From Streptomyces sp. Edi2 (GTDB lineage Bacteria > Actinomycetota > Actinomycetes > Streptomycetales > Streptomycetaceae): a DNA stretch of 64,000 nt. Under the pieces are notes generated by a model that made no database searches, was not told where the DNA came from, and was given only the letters and a program-made list of their open reading frames with translations. Both the position numbers and the translations under genes were made by a program. Location of the stretch: assembly GCF_040253635.1 (NCBI RefSeq), contig NZ_JBEJGX010000003.1:1550001-1614000 (forward strand), in the 5' to 3' direction. Every line of letters begins with the position of its first letter. The stretch's first letter is position 1. Below, in pieces: positions 1-8,508 of the stretch.

Positions 1-1150
1 CGCCAGTCCGTGCGGGCCCTGGCCGACGCGGATCTTGGCCAGGGTTTTGCCGGTACGGGTGTCCAGCGCGTAGACCTCGGAGTGGTAGCGGCCGGACAGC
101 CAGAGGACCTTGCCGTCGGTGGACAGGCCGCCCATGTCGGGGCTGCCGCCGCCGCGGATGTGCCACTTGCCGATGAGGGAGCCGGTCTTGAAGTCGAGCC
201 GGGAGATGGAGCCTTCGCCGCGGTTGGAGACGTACATGTAGCGCGAGTCGCGGCTGACGTAGAGGCCGTGGGCGCCCTTGCCGGTCGGCATGAGCTTGGG
301 CTGTGCGAAGGTGTCGCCGTTGAGGACCCAGATGCCGTCGGCCATCATGTCGGCGACGTACCAGGTCCTGCCGTCCGGGGCGATCTTCACGTCCTGCGGC
401 ATCGCCCCCTCGAACGGCAGCTTCTCCTGGCCGATCACCTTCATCTTCTCGGTGTCGACCTTGAGCAGTTCACCGGAGAACTCGCAGGAGACGATGAAGT
501 ACCGCCCGTCGGGCGAGAAGTCGGCGTGGTTGACGCCCCCGCAGTTGACCGGCAGCGTCTTGCGGATCTCCATGGTGTGCGGGTCGCGGAAGACCAACTG
601 CCGGTCCATCGAGGCCATCACGATGGCGTACTTCCCGTTGGGCGTGAAGTAGAGGTTGTACGGGTCGTGGACCTTGACGGGCTTGCCCGCCTTGCCGGTG
701 GCGGGGTCGATGGGGGTCAGGTCGTGCCCGCGGTTGTTGTTGACCCAGAGCGTCTTGAGGTCCCAGGACGGCACGACGTGCTGCGGCTGTACGCCCACCG
801 GAATGGTCTCGATGACCTTGTAGGTCTTCGGGTCGATGACGCTGACCGTGTCGGAGCCGGTGTTGGGGACGTAGATCCGCGAGGGGAAGTCCTTGACCTG
901 CGGCGCCAGCTTGCCCGGCCGGTCCGCCGCGTAGAGGTCGTGCTCGTCCAGCAGCGGCGGCATCCCGGGCAGGCCGGAGGTGGCGGCCTTGGCCGGCGCG
1001 CGTTCGACCGGCCGCGGGCTGTGCCCGGCCCGCCCGGTCTCGCCGCCGCCGGCAGCCCGCCACCGTCAGCGCGCAGGCGAGGGCGAGCAGCGCGGCCCGG
1101 TGACGCGCGCGCGGACGGGGACGGTCATGGGTACGGTTCCGGTCAGCCAT
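1..1150 (-). CDS. YVTN/YncE-like beta-propeller lipoprotein, 3' end outside window, apparent frameshift
   Basis: The reading frame from about 1045 down to 1 encodes repeated propeller blades with motifs such as YVPNTGSDTVSVIDP, IPVGVQPQHV, YVSNRGEGSISRLD and TDGKVLWLSGRYH, typical of YVTN/cytochrome-D1-like seven-bladed propellers. The start at 1150 gives a basic N-terminus and a lipobox (LTVAGC), but that frame does not continue into the propeller. Removing one C near 1049-1053, just after the lipobox Cys, joins the two frames. Without that, the only in-frame start for the propeller is ATG at 963, which has no export signal. The start overlaps the stop of the upstream deacetylase gene by one base (TGATG), implying translational coupling. 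Substrate or role is unknown; probably a surface-exposed extracytoplasmic protein. The C-terminus lies beyond the window. Confidence 0.8.
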
Positions 1151-1965
1151 CAGGTCACTAGCTCCGTTGTCGTCACCGCGCGCAGACCGCGCCGGCGGAG
1201 GCCGTCGAGGATCGGGGGCAGCGCCGCCACCGTGCCGGCGTGCCCGAGGTGGAGGCTCACGATCGAGCCCGGCCCGACCGCGTCCAGGACCGTGCGCCGG
1301 ACGGCCGGTGCTCCGGGGTCGTTCGCGTCGAGGGAGTCCACGTCGTAGGAGAGGACATGCGGATAGCCGGCCTTGCGGGCCAGCCCGGTTACCAGGTCCG
1401 TGGCGCGCTGGGCCTGCGAGGGGCGGAACCAGCTGCCGATGGTCCCGGTGAGGGCGCGCAGCCGGTCGGCGCACCCGGTGATCTCGGCGTAGGCCTCGGC
1501 GGCCGGCAGGGCGCAGATGTTGCGGTGGTGGAGGGTGTGATTGCCCAGCTCATGGCCGCCGTCGAGGATCCGGCGGGCCATCGCGGGCTGCTCGTCGAGC
1601 CAGTCGCCGACGGCGAGCACCGTGACGCGGGCGCCGGCCCGCTCGGCCTCGGTGAGCAGGGCGGTGGCCCTCTTGGGGTCGCCCCTGCCGTGGAAGGTCA
1701 GCGCGACCGCACGGCCGTTCCGCGGCCCGTGCGCGATCTGCACGGGCAGGCCGGGCACCCGGGCCGGCGGCCGGGCGGTGCGGGCCCGGGCGGGTGGCGC
1801 ATGCCCCGCAGCGGAAGAGCCCGCACCGGAAGGGCTCGGCCCGCCGGACCGTACGGCGCCGGAGTCGTCGTCGCGGTGCGGGTCGCAGCCCGACACCAGT
1901 GCTCCGGCGGCCGCGGCCGAGGCTGCCGCGCGCAGCACGGAGCGGCGATCTAGGGAAGTCACCAC
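1150..1965 (-). CDS. Polysaccharide deacetylase (NodB-fold) family lipoprotein, degenerate active site
   Basis: The 271-aa product starts with a twin-arginine signal (DRRSVLRAA) and a lipobox-like LVSGC, so it is probably exported by Tat and lipid-anchored. The NodB fold is recognisable from AVALTF near residue 90, GNHTLHHR (the metal-binding HxxxH motif), WFRPS, SYDVDS and LHLGH. The usual TFDDG motif, whose Asp residues act as catalytic base and metal ligand, reads TFHGRGD, so classical deacetylation is doubtful. The start is GTG with a weak GGGG ribosome-binding site. It is the first gene of a two-gene operon with the propeller gene. A direct-repeat and palindrome element lies immediately upstream. 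It could be an enzyme with altered chemistry or a carbohydrate-binding relic. Confidence 0.82.
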   Translation of the reverse strand: MVTSLDRRSVLRAAASAAAAGALVSGCDPHRDDDSGAVRSGGPSPSGAGSSAAGHAPPARARTARPPARVPGLPVQIAHGPRNGRAVALTFHGRGDPKRATALLTEAERAGARVTVLAVGDWLDEQPAMARRILDGGHELGNHTLHHRNICALPAAEAYAEITGCADRLRALTGTIGSWFRPSQAQRATDLVTGLARKAGYPHVLSYDVDSLDANDPGAPAVRRTVLDAVGPGSIVSLHLGHAGTVAALPPILDGLRRRGLRAVTTTELVT

Positions 1966-1968
1966 CCC

Positions 1969-1999
1969 ATTAGAGAGGCAACTAATCCGAATTAGAGAG
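1969..1999. promoter_or_regulatory. Operator-like element upstream of the deacetylase gene
   Basis: The direct repeat ATTAGAGAG occurs at 1969-1977 and 1991-1999, spaced 22 bp (about two helical turns). Between them and overlapping the second copy is a perfect palindrome CTAAT-CCGA-ATTAG at 1982-1995. The patch is A/T-rich against the GC-rich surroundings and sits just 5' of the GTG start at 1965. It is probably a repressor or activator site; the binding protein is not identifiable from the window. Confidence 0.5.
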
Positions 2000-2062
2000 A
2001 TATGCCCGATTCATCCGGGGTGTGTCGCCTCGGATGCCGGCCCGGGACGTTGAAGACAGACC

Positions 2063-2608
2063 CTAGACCGGCCAGGCGTCCGCGAGCATCGCCCGGGTGT
2101 CGGCGAGGAGTTGGGGCAGCACCTTGGTGTGACCGACCACCGGCATGAAGTTGGTGTCGCCGCCCCAGCGCGGGACGACATGCTGATGGAGGTGGGCCGC
2201 GATCCCGGCACCGGCGACGCCGCCCTGGTTCATCCCGATGTTGAAGCCGTGCGCCCCGGAGGCGGTGCGCAGCGCGGTCATCGCCCGCTTGGTCAGCTCG
2301 GCCAGCTCCGCGGTCTCCGGCCCGTCCAGCTCCGTGTAGTCGGCGACGTGCCGGAACGGGACGATCATGAGGTGACCGCCGTTGTACGGGTAGAGATTCA
2401 GCACCGCATAGACGTACTCGCCGCGCGCGATCACCAGACCGTCCTCGTCCGACTTCGCGGGGATCGTGCAGAACGGACAGCCGTCGCCCGCCCCCGGGCC
2501 GGTCGGTTTGTTCTCGCCCTGGATGTAAGCCATCCGGTGGGGCGTCCACAGACGCTGGAAAGCGTCCTGCGTCCCGACTCCGATCTGCTGCTCCGGCTCG
2601 CTTGTCAT
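2063..2608 (-). CDS. HIT domain protein (AP4A hydrolase/phosphorylase-like)
   Basis: The product is 181 aa from ATG 2608 (a second in-frame ATG lies at 2620). It contains the histidine-triad signature HLHQHVVP, in which the middle His is the nucleophile acting on nucleotide alpha-phosphates, and an N-terminal zinc-type CPFC motif near residues 40-45. The sequence NLYPYNGGHLMIVPFRHV is typical of the actinobacterial HIT group that includes the mycobacterial AP4A phosphorylase Rv2613c. It is expected to be cytosolic and to act on dinucleoside polyphosphates or adenylylated substrates. In actinobacteria this gene commonly lies near thrS, as here, although a divergent channel gene separates them. 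Substrate specificity cannot be read from the sequence. Confidence 0.88.
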   Translation of the reverse strand: MTSEPEQQIGVGTQDAFQRLWTPHRMAYIQGENKPTGPGAGDGCPFCTIPAKSDEDGLVIARGEYVYAVLNLYPYNGGHLMIVPFRHVADYTELDGPETAELAELTKRAMTALRTASGAHGFNIGMNQGGVAGAGIAAHLHQHVVPRWGGDTNFMPVVGHTKVLPQLLADTRAMLADAWPV

Positions 2609-2687
2609 ACGGGCCAGCATATGGCGTCGCCCGTTGGCGCCGTGTCGTTGGGGCGCATACCTCGGCCCGCTCCGCGATGCTGAGCCG

Positions 2688-3329
2688 GTGGACAGGGAAC
2701 AGCGGCTGCGGGCCTGGGAACGAACCGCCCAGCCCTATCTCCTTGCCGCCTCCCTCCTCTTCCTCGCCTCGTACACGGTCCGGGTCCTGGTACCCGGCCT
2801 CTCCCCCGGCTGGAAAACCTGGTGGGAACTGGTCACCGTCGTCACCTGGAGCATCTTCGTCGTCGAATATCTGGCCCGGCTGGCGCTCAGCAACGACCGG
2901 CGGCACTTCCTGCGCACCCGCTGGCTGGATCTGATCGTGACCGTACTGCCCCTGCTGCGGCCCCTGCGGATCGTCGACATGCACGAGCGGATGCAGCGGC
3001 GTCGGGACCATCCACGGCTCGTCCTCGAATCACGGGTGATGGCGTACACCGGGATCACCGCGCTGCTGCTGGGGTTCGCGGCCAGCCTGGCCGTTTACCA
3101 CGACGAGCGCGCGGCCCCGGGCGCGAACATCCACACCTTCGGGGACGCGGTGTGGTGGGCCTGCTCGACGCTGACGACCACGGGGTACGGCGACGCCACG
3201 CCCGTCACCCCGCGCGGCCGGCTGGTCGCGGTGGCGCTGATGTTCGTCGGGGTGGCGCTGGTCGGAGCGGTGGTGGGCTCCTTCTCCTCCTGGCTGCTGC
3301 GCCGCTTCCGGCAGGACGGCGAGACATGA
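2688..3329 (+). CDS. Potassium channel family protein (Ion_trans_2 type)
   Basis: The product is 213 aa from GTG 2688; an in-frame TTG at 2634 would extend it by 18 residues but overlaps the divergent HIT promoter region. Hydrophobic segments near residues 20-40, 50-65 and 120-140 are followed by a pore loop with the selectivity-filter motif TLTTTGYGDATPVT and a final membrane helix (VALMFVGVALVGAVVGSF). This is the voltage-gated-like or 2TM/6TM potassium channel pore. No cytoplasmic RCK/TrkA domain follows, so gating is probably intrinsic. It converges with thrS; a perfect hairpin lies between them. Confidence 0.88.
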   Translation: MDREQRLRAWERTAQPYLLAASLLFLASYTVRVLVPGLSPGWKTWWELVTVVTWSIFVVEYLARLALSNDRRHFLRTRWLDLIVTVLPLLRPLRIVDMHERMQRRRDHPRLVLESRVMAYTGITALLLGFAASLAVYHDERAAPGANIHTFGDAVWWACSTLTTTGYGDATPVTPRGRLVAVALMFVGVALVGAVVGSFSSWLLRRFRQDGET

Positions 3330-3364
3330 ATACGACGGCGGGACATGAAGGGGGACAGGAAGAA

Positions 3365-3393
3365 GCCCCGGAGAGCGGGTCGCTCTCCGGGGC
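3365..3393. terminator. Bidirectional hairpin between the channel gene and thrS
   Basis: A perfect 13-bp stem (3365-3377 with 3381-3393) and a 3-nt loop separate the stops of two convergent genes. No U-tract follows, as is common for streptomycete I-shaped terminators. Confidence 0.8.
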
Positions 3394-3411
3394 CCGGTGC
3401 TCACGCAGGCG

Positions 3412-5391
3412 TCACACCTGGACGCGGCGCTCCACGACGCCGAGGATCTCGGCGATCGCCTCGTCGCGCGGGATGCCGTTCTTCTGCGACCCGTCGCGGT
3501 AGCGGAAGGAAACCGCGCCGTTGGCGACGTCCTCGTCACCAGCGATGATCATGAACGGCACCTTGGCCTTCTGCGCGTTCCTGATCTTCTTCTGCATCCG
3601 GTCCGACGAGGAGTCCACCTCGATCCGCAGACCCTTGGCCTTGGCCTGCGCGGCGAAGTCCTGCAGGTAGGGGACGTGTGCGTCGCCGATCGGGATACCG
3701 GTTGCCTGGACCGGCGCCAGCCACGCCGGGAACGCACCCGCGTAGTGCTCCAGCAGCACCGCGAAGAACCGCTCGATGGAGCCGAACAGCGCACGGTGGA
3801 TCATCACCGGACGCTGCTTGCTGCCGTCGGCGGCGGTGTACTCCAGGTCGAAGCGCTCCGGCAGGTTGAAGTCCAGCTGGACGGTCGACATCTGCCAGGT
3901 CCGGCCGATGGCATCCTTGGTCTGCACGGAGATCTTGGGGCCGTAGAACGCGGCGCCGCCCGGGTCCGGGACCAGCGGCAGGCCCTGCTTCTCGGCCACC
4001 TTGCGCAGCGTCTCGGTGGCCTCGTCCCAGGCCTCGTCGGTGCCGACGAACTTCTCCGGGTCCTTGGTGGACAGCTCCAGGTAGAAGTCGGTCAGACCGT
4101 AGTCGCGCAGCAGGTCGAGCACGAAGGTCAGCGTGGCGTCCAGCTCGTCCGCCATCTGCTCCTTGGTGCAGTAGATGTGCGCGTCGTCCTGGGTGAAGCC
4201 GCGGGCACGGGTGAGGCCGTGCACGACGCCCGACTTCTCGTAGCGGTACACGGTCCCGAACTCGAAGAGACGCAGCGGCAGTTCACGGTACGAGCGGCCG
4301 CGCGCGTCGAAGATCAGGTTGTGCATCGGGCAGTTCATGGGCTTGAGGTAGTAGTCCACGCCCTCGTCGAGCTGCATGGGCGGGTACATGCCGTCGGCGT
4401 ACCAGTCCAGGTGGCCCGACTTCTCGAACAGCTTCCCCTTGGTGGCGTGCGGGGTATAGACGAACTCGTACCCCGACTCCTCGTGACGCCGGCGGGAGTA
4501 GTCCTCCATGACCCGGCGGATGATGCCGCCCTTGGGGTGGAAGACCGCCAGGCCCGAGCCGATCTCCTCGGGAACGGAGAACAGGTCGAGCTCGGCACCG
4601 AGCTTGCGGTGGTCGCGCTTCTCGGCCTCGGCCAGGAACTCCAGATGCGCCTTGAGCTCGTCCTTGGTCGGCCAGGCGGTGCCGTAGATCCGCTGCAGCT
4701 GCTTGTTCTTCTCGCTGCCGCGCCAGTAGGCGGCGGCCGAGCGCATCAGCTTGAACGCCGGGATGGCGCGGGTGCTGGGGAGGTGCGGACCGCGGCACAG
4801 GTCCTTCCAGCACAGCTCGCCGGTCTTGGCGTCGAGGTTGTCGTAGATGGTGAGCTCGCCGGCGCCCACCTCGGCGGAGGCCCCCTCGGCGGCCTCCGCG
4901 GCCGAGCCCTTGATCCCGATCAGCTCGAGCTTGTACGGCTCGTCGGCCAGCTCCTCGCGCGCGGCGTCATCGCTGACCGCCCGGCGCGCGAACTTCTGCC
5001 CGCGCTTCTGGATCTCCTGCATCTTCTTCTCGATGCGCTTGAGATCGTCGGGGTGGAACGGGGTCTCGACGTCGAAGTCGTAGTAGAAGCCGTCCTTGAC
5101 CGGCGGACCGATGCCGAGCTTCGCCTCCGGGAACAGCTCCTGCACGGCCTGCGCCATCACATGCGCGGTGGAGTGCCGCAGGATGTTCAGACCGTCCTCG
5201 GAGGAGATCTCCACGGGCTCGACCGCGTCGCCGTCGGCGACCTCGTACGCCAGGTCCTTCAGCTCTCCGGCGACCCGCGCTGCCACGACGCTGCGCTCGC
5301 CCTGGAAGAGGTCGGCGGCCGTAGTGCCCGTGGTCACCACGCGTTCATCCCGCTCGGAATCGCGTTGGATGGTCACACGGACGTCTGACAC
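3412..5391 (-). CDS. thrS: Threonyl-tRNA synthetase
   Basis: Class II synthetase charging tRNA-Thr. The product is 659 aa from GTG 5391. This start is preferred over ATG 5409 because AGGAG lies 6-7 nt upstream of the GTG and inside the longer version. The N-terminal TGS domain ([11 protein letters not shown]...) is followed by the editing domain with [11 protein letters not shown], the catalytic core with [11 protein letters not shown] (motif 2 region) and zinc-ligand region MNCPMHN, then motif 3 ([15 protein letters not shown]) and the anticodon-binding domain ending in VVERRVQV. Length is normal for the family. No T-box leader was recognised in the 122 nt upstream. Confidence 0.97.
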   Translation of the reverse strand: MSDVRVTIQRDSERDERVVTTGTTAADLFQGERSVVAARVAGELKDLAYEVADGDAVEPVEISSEDGLNILRHSTAHVMAQAVQELFPEAKLGIGPPVKDGFYYDFDVETPFHPDDLKRIEKKMQEIQKRGQKFARRAVSDDAAREELADEPYKLELIGIKGSAAEAAEGASAEVGAGELTIYDNLDAKTGELCWKDLCRGPHLPSTRAIPAFKLMRSAAAYWRGSEKNKQLQRIYGTAWPTKDELKAHLEFLAEAEKRDHRKLGAELDLFSVPEEIGSGLAVFHPKGGIIRRVMEDYSRRRHEESGYEFVYTPHATKGKLFEKSGHLDWYADGMYPPMQLDEGVDYYLKPMNCPMHNLIFDARGRSYRELPLRLFEFGTVYRYEKSGVVHGLTRARGFTQDDAHIYCTKEQMADELDATLTFVLDLLRDYGLTDFYLELSTKDPEKFVGTDEAWDEATETLRKVAEKQGLPLVPDPGGAAFYGPKISVQTKDAIGRTWQMSTVQLDFNLPERFDLEYTAADGSKQRPVMIHRALFGSIERFFAVLLEHYAGAFPAWLAPVQATGIPIGDAHVPYLQDFAAQAKAKGLRIEVDSSSDRMQKKIRNAQKAKVPFMIIAGDEDVANGAVSFRYRDGSQKNGIPRDEAIAEILGVVERRVQV

Positions 5392-5513
5392 CGGTCTCTC
5401 CTGACTCATGTCTCTTCACGTCAGCGATTGCTGCGCAGCCGAATCGTACCGAGCCACCGGACCCGACCGCGAAACGGTTTCACCACCCCGGCCCGAAAGC
5501 CGCCCCCGCGCGG

Positions 5514-6692
5514 CTATTCCTCGGCGCCGCACGCCTCCTCGAAGAAGTCGAGGTTTTCCTGCAGCGACTTCAGCAGCCGGTCCCGTTCCGCCTCGTCGAC
5601 CTGTACGGGCGTGACATCGCGGCCGCCGGTGATCCGGCGGAAGCCGCCCCGGCTCTCCAGCCGTCCGCTCACCCGGATGGGCAGCCCCACCAGGTGCGCG
5701 TGTCCGGCGATGCGGTAGTCCTCCTCCCCCAGCGCGACCCGCACCTGCACCACGTCCGCCCCGGTGATCACCCGCAGCCGCACCGCGCCGGGCCCGCCAG
5801 GACGCTCCCTGCGCAGCCGTATCACCGCGCCGGTCACCCGGACGGGCAGCGACGGCTCGTCCCGTACATAGCGCTGGGCCGCCTGCTGCAGGGCGGGCAG
5901 GTCGCCGGGCGAGAACTCCACCGGTTCGGGGCGGGCCGGGCAGCCGGCCGGGGCACCGGCCCCGGGCGACCACTCGACCGCGATCCGCACCCCCTCCGCG
6001 TCCCGCACCAGCGCGATCAGGGCCTGGACCAGCTCATGGCAGACCCCCAGCTCGACGGCCGCGTCGAAGGCCTCCATCCCGCCGGTGGCCCGCTGGTAGT
6101 CGGTGGCGTCACGGGCCGCGTGCAGCGCCCGCTGCAGCCCGGCGACCGCAGCGCGACCGCAGCGCACCGGGACGAACCCGGTCAGCCGGCGCCCGGCCGC
6201 CACCGGACCGACCAGCACCTCGCCCAGGAACCCCTCGGCCTGCCGTTTGTGCCGGGCGCCGTAGTAGCCGGCCCTGCCGTACGTCCCCAGCGCCCCGGCG
6301 ATCAGCATCGAGCGGGCCGCACCGCGCAACTGCTCCTGGGCGACCCAGTACGCCGCCCCCGAGCCGCCGTCGGGCACCTCGCGCTCCCAGCGCACCTCGT
6401 CGCTGGGCACCGCGAGCCCCACCAGCACCTCGCGGGCGGAGGCCGCGGAACTCTGCGCCAGCGCCGCCAGCGCCTCCGCGAGCAGTTCCCCGCTGTCGGG
6501 AAAACGGCGGTCGTGCGGCACCAGCAGGCTGGTACCGGCCGCGCCGCCGGGCGGTGTCCACCGGGCGTAGTGGCCCGCGGCCCCGCCCCGGCGCCGCCAG
6601 CCGTGCCGAGCCAGCAGCGCGCTGAGCACCGCCGGATCGAGCTGTGCGGGATCCAGGAGCCGCGCGTCATATTCGTCGGTCGGCCGGTACAT
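5514..6692 (-). CDS. Unrecognised 392-aa protein, translationally coupled to a DUF4365 gene
   Basis: Starts at ATG 6692 with a good GGGAGG site. The ATG shares one base with the stop of the upstream DUF4365 gene (TGATG), so the pair is probably co-translated. The protein is soluble, Arg/Ala-rich, with no signal peptide or membrane segment. N-terminal half: LLVPHDRRFPDSGELLAEAL and a conserved-looking GRAGYYGARHKRQAEGFLGEVL near residues 130-150. C-terminal part: a segment rich in beta-strands (LPVRVTGAVIRLRRE, VVQVRVALGEEDYRIAGHAHL, LPIRVSGRLESRGGFRRITG) resembling a small OB- or SH3-like module. The family was not recognised and no function is assigned. The partner suggests a two-gene module, possibly nucleic-acid related. 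Confidence 0.8.
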   Translation of the reverse strand: MYRPTDEYDARLLDPAQLDPAVLSALLARHGWRRRGGAAGHYARWTPPGGAAGTSLLVPHDRRFPDSGELLAEALAALAQSSAASAREVLVGLAVPSDEVRWEREVPDGGSGAAYWVAQEQLRGAARSMLIAGALGTYGRAGYYGARHKRQAEGFLGEVLVGPVAAGRRLTGFVPVRCGRAAVAGLQRALHAARDATDYQRATGGMEAFDAAVELGVCHELVQALIALVRDAEGVRIAVEWSPGAGAPAGCPARPEPVEFSPGDLPALQQAAQRYVRDEPSLPVRVTGAVIRLRRERPGGPGAVRLRVITGADVVQVRVALGEEDYRIAGHAHLVGLPIRVSGRLESRGGFRRITGGRDVTPVQVDEAERDRLLKSLQENLDFFEEACGAEE

Positions 6693-7258
6693 CAAGGTCT
6701 CCCTCCCGCCCCGACCCGCGTCATGATCTCGCAGAGCGCACGGTCGTCGAAGATCCGCGCGGTCGGGATCCGCACGGTGGTCCTGCGCCGGCCGGTCACC
6801 GGATGACCGGCCAGGTTGATCCAGTAGCAGCAGTGCCGGAGCGCGAGACGGTCGTGGGAGGCCCGCAGCCAGTCCTCCTGGTTCCGCGGGACCAGCATCA
6901 CGACCAGGATCTTGTGCACCGATACGGGCGTACGGGCCAGCTTCACCAGGTGGGCGTTGTCGAGCGTGAAGGCGAAGGTCGGCCCCGGCGGGCGGGGAGC
7001 GGTCTGGTAGGTGCACTTGAGCTGCACCTTGATGGTGACTTCGTCGTCGACGGTGTGGCCTGGCGCGCCATGACTGACGTGCCAGTCGATTCCGTTGTCC
7101 GGGAAGGGCTGCGCCAGCGAACATCCCGCGGCGGCGGCGACCGCGTGCAGATAACCCACCTGAAGGGTCTCCATGCACGCAGTGGTGGCGAGTCCGCCGC
7201 GCTGCGGTGTGGTCAGCTGAGGCAGCAGCCCGCCCGGTTCGGGCTGCGCGAGCGTCAT
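6692..7258 (-). CDS. DUF4365 domain protein (PD-(D/E)XK nuclease-like)
   Basis: The 188-aa product shows the layout of DUF4365: a helix with ACMETLQVGYLHAV (E30), then NGIDWHVSH (D58), then TIKVQLKCT (Q79, K81), followed by ILVVMLVP, CYWINLAG and a C-terminal helix with FDDRALCEIM. The E...D...QxK spacing matches the PD-(D/E)XK nuclease fold, with Gln in place of the usual second acidic residue. DUF4365 domains often accompany genome-defence or mobile-element proteins, but this copy stands beside housekeeping genes. The start at 7258 has a GGAAGG site. It is the first gene of the pair. Catalytic activity is inferred, not shown. Confidence 0.78.
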   Translation of the reverse strand: MTLAQPEPGGLLPQLTTPQRGGLATTACMETLQVGYLHAVAAAAGCSLAQPFPDNGIDWHVSHGAPGHTVDDEVTIKVQLKCTYQTAPRPPGPTFAFTLDNAHLVKLARTPVSVHKILVVMLVPRNQEDWLRASHDRLALRHCCYWINLAGHPVTGRRRTTVRIPTARIFDDRALCEIMTRVGAGGRP

Positions 7259-7454
7259 CGCGGGGGTGCCTTCCGGGCTGTGCCGATCGGTACGGGTGGA
7301 TGACGGGGAGAAGGCAGAACACGTCGGCCCGTCCCTCTGGTTGTCTCCGCGTCAAGTGCTCCGCAAACAAAGACGGTTCGAGCACCGGGCGGCTCGGGTA
7401 TCACCAGCTCGGGTGGTGTGCATGCCATCCACCGTACGAGCGCGAGGAGTTGGG

Positions 7455-8183
7455 ATGATGCCGTGCTGGTATGACGGACCGCTTGCCGCCTTCGACACCG
7501 AGACCACGGGCATCGACGTCGAGCGCGACCGCATCGTCTCCGCCGCCCTGGTGGTCCAGGAGACACCGCGTTCCGCGCCCCGGATCACCCGGTGGCTGAT
7601 CAACCCGGGCGTCGACATACCCGAGGCCGCCACGGCGGTGCACGGCCTGACGGGAGACCATCTCGCACTGCACGGCCGCTGGCCCGCGCCGGTGCTGGAG
7701 GAGGTCGCGCGCGCCCTGGCTGCCCAGTCGATGGCGGGCCGCCCGCTGGTCGTGATGAACGCCCCGTTCGACCTCACGCTCCTGGAGCGCGAGTTGAAGC
7801 GGCACCGCGCCAGCTCGCTCGCCGCCTACCTGGGGGGCCATCCGCTGCGCATCCTCGATCCCCGCGTCCTCGACAAGCACCTGGATCGCTACCGCAAGGG
7901 CCGCCGTACGCTCACCGATCTGTGCGCCCACTACGAGGTCGAGCTGACGGACGCCCACGAGGCGGCCGCCGACGCGCTCGCCGCGCTACGCGTCGTCCGG
8001 GCCCTGGGCCATCGCTTTGCGGAGCGCCTGGAGGGGCTGCACCCGGCGGAGCTGCACACCCGCCAGGCCGTCTGGTACGCCGCCCAGGCGCGTGGCCTGC
8101 AGGCGTGGTTCGAGCGCAGCGGCAACCCCGAAACCGTTGATCCGCATTGGCCGCTGCGTCCCGAACTCCCCGCCGCGGCCTGA
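7455..8183 (+). CDS. DnaQ-like (DEDDh) 3'-5' exonuclease
   Basis: The product is 242 aa from ATG 7455 (or the adjacent ATG 7458), preceded by GAGGAG. Exo motifs are intact: FDTETTG (motif I, D14/E16), NAPFDLTLL (motif II) and HEAAADA (motif III, His and Asp), giving the DEDDh catalytic set of DNA polymerase III epsilon-like exonucleases. No polymerase or BRCT domain is attached, so this is a stand-alone exonuclease. A C-terminal helical tail (TRQAVWYAAQARGLQAWF) is common in Streptomyces homologues annotated as 3'-5' exonuclease. It is divergent from the DUF4365 pair with about 195 bp between. Role in repair or RNA processing is not resolvable here. Confidence 0.9.
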   Translation: MMPCWYDGPLAAFDTETTGIDVERDRIVSAALVVQETPRSAPRITRWLINPGVDIPEAATAVHGLTGDHLALHGRWPAPVLEEVARALAAQSMAGRPLVVMNAPFDLTLLERELKRHRASSLAAYLGGHPLRILDPRVLDKHLDRYRKGRRTLTDLCAHYEVELTDAHEAAADALAALRVVRALGHRFAERLEGLHPAELHTRQAVWYAAQARGLQAWFERSGNPETVDPHWPLRPELPAAA

Positions 8184-8278
8184 TCTCTCATCAGCAATTC
8201 CGGCCCGGCCGGCAAAGGCACCTGGCTGAATTCCCGGTGCGGTGTTCTCCCACCGCGGTGCCGCCTTGGCCCAACGAA

Positions 8279-8311
8279 AAGAACCGGGCCGCTTTTTGCG
8301 GCCCGGTTCTT
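8279..8311 (-). terminator. Rho-independent terminator of the first tRNA-Val(CAC)
   Basis: A perfect 14-bp stem (8279-8292 with 8298-8311) with an A5 loop on the minus strand lies just 3' of the tRNA and is followed by TTTTC. Confidence 0.85.
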
Positions 8312-8319
8312 GATCCCGG

Positions 8320-8391
8320 TGGGCGATACTGGGTTCGAACCAGTGACCTCTTCGGTGTGAACGAAGCGCTCTCCCACTGAGCTAATCGCCC
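8320..8391 (-). tRNA. tRNA-Val (anticodon CAC), copy 1
   Basis: Read on the minus strand this is a 72-nt cloverleaf. The acceptor stem is GGGCGAT/ATCGCCC with discriminator A, and the D arm is TAGCTCAGTGGGAGAGC. The anticodon stem CTTCG/CGAAG encloses loop TTCACAC, giving anticodon CAC, and the T loop is GGTTCGAACCC. No CCA is encoded. An identical gene lies at 9057-9128. Confidence 0.95.
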
Positions 8392-8426
8392 GGGTGCCTG
8401 CGGGGTATCCCCCGCGAACGAGCAGA

Positions 8427-8456
8427 ACAATACAGGCCGCCCGGGGCTTCCATCAA
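8427..8456 (-). promoter_or_regulatory. Promoter for tRNA-Val copy 1
   Basis: On the minus strand, TTGATG (8451-8456) and TATTGT (8427-8432) are separated by 18 nt, a good vegetative-sigma match about 35 nt upstream of the tRNA 5' end. Confidence 0.6.
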
Positions 8457-8508
8457 ATTCCTGTTCCGCCGTGGCCGGGGGCCGTCCCGCCGGGGCACGC
8501 GCGGTGCC

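Noticed and set aside
3397..5388. 663-codon plus-strand frame
   Set aside because: Antisense of thrS, which has full synthetase motifs on the other strand.
5392..5513. Possible T-box leader of thrS
   Set aside because: The gap is too short and no T-box consensus (TGGN...) was seen.
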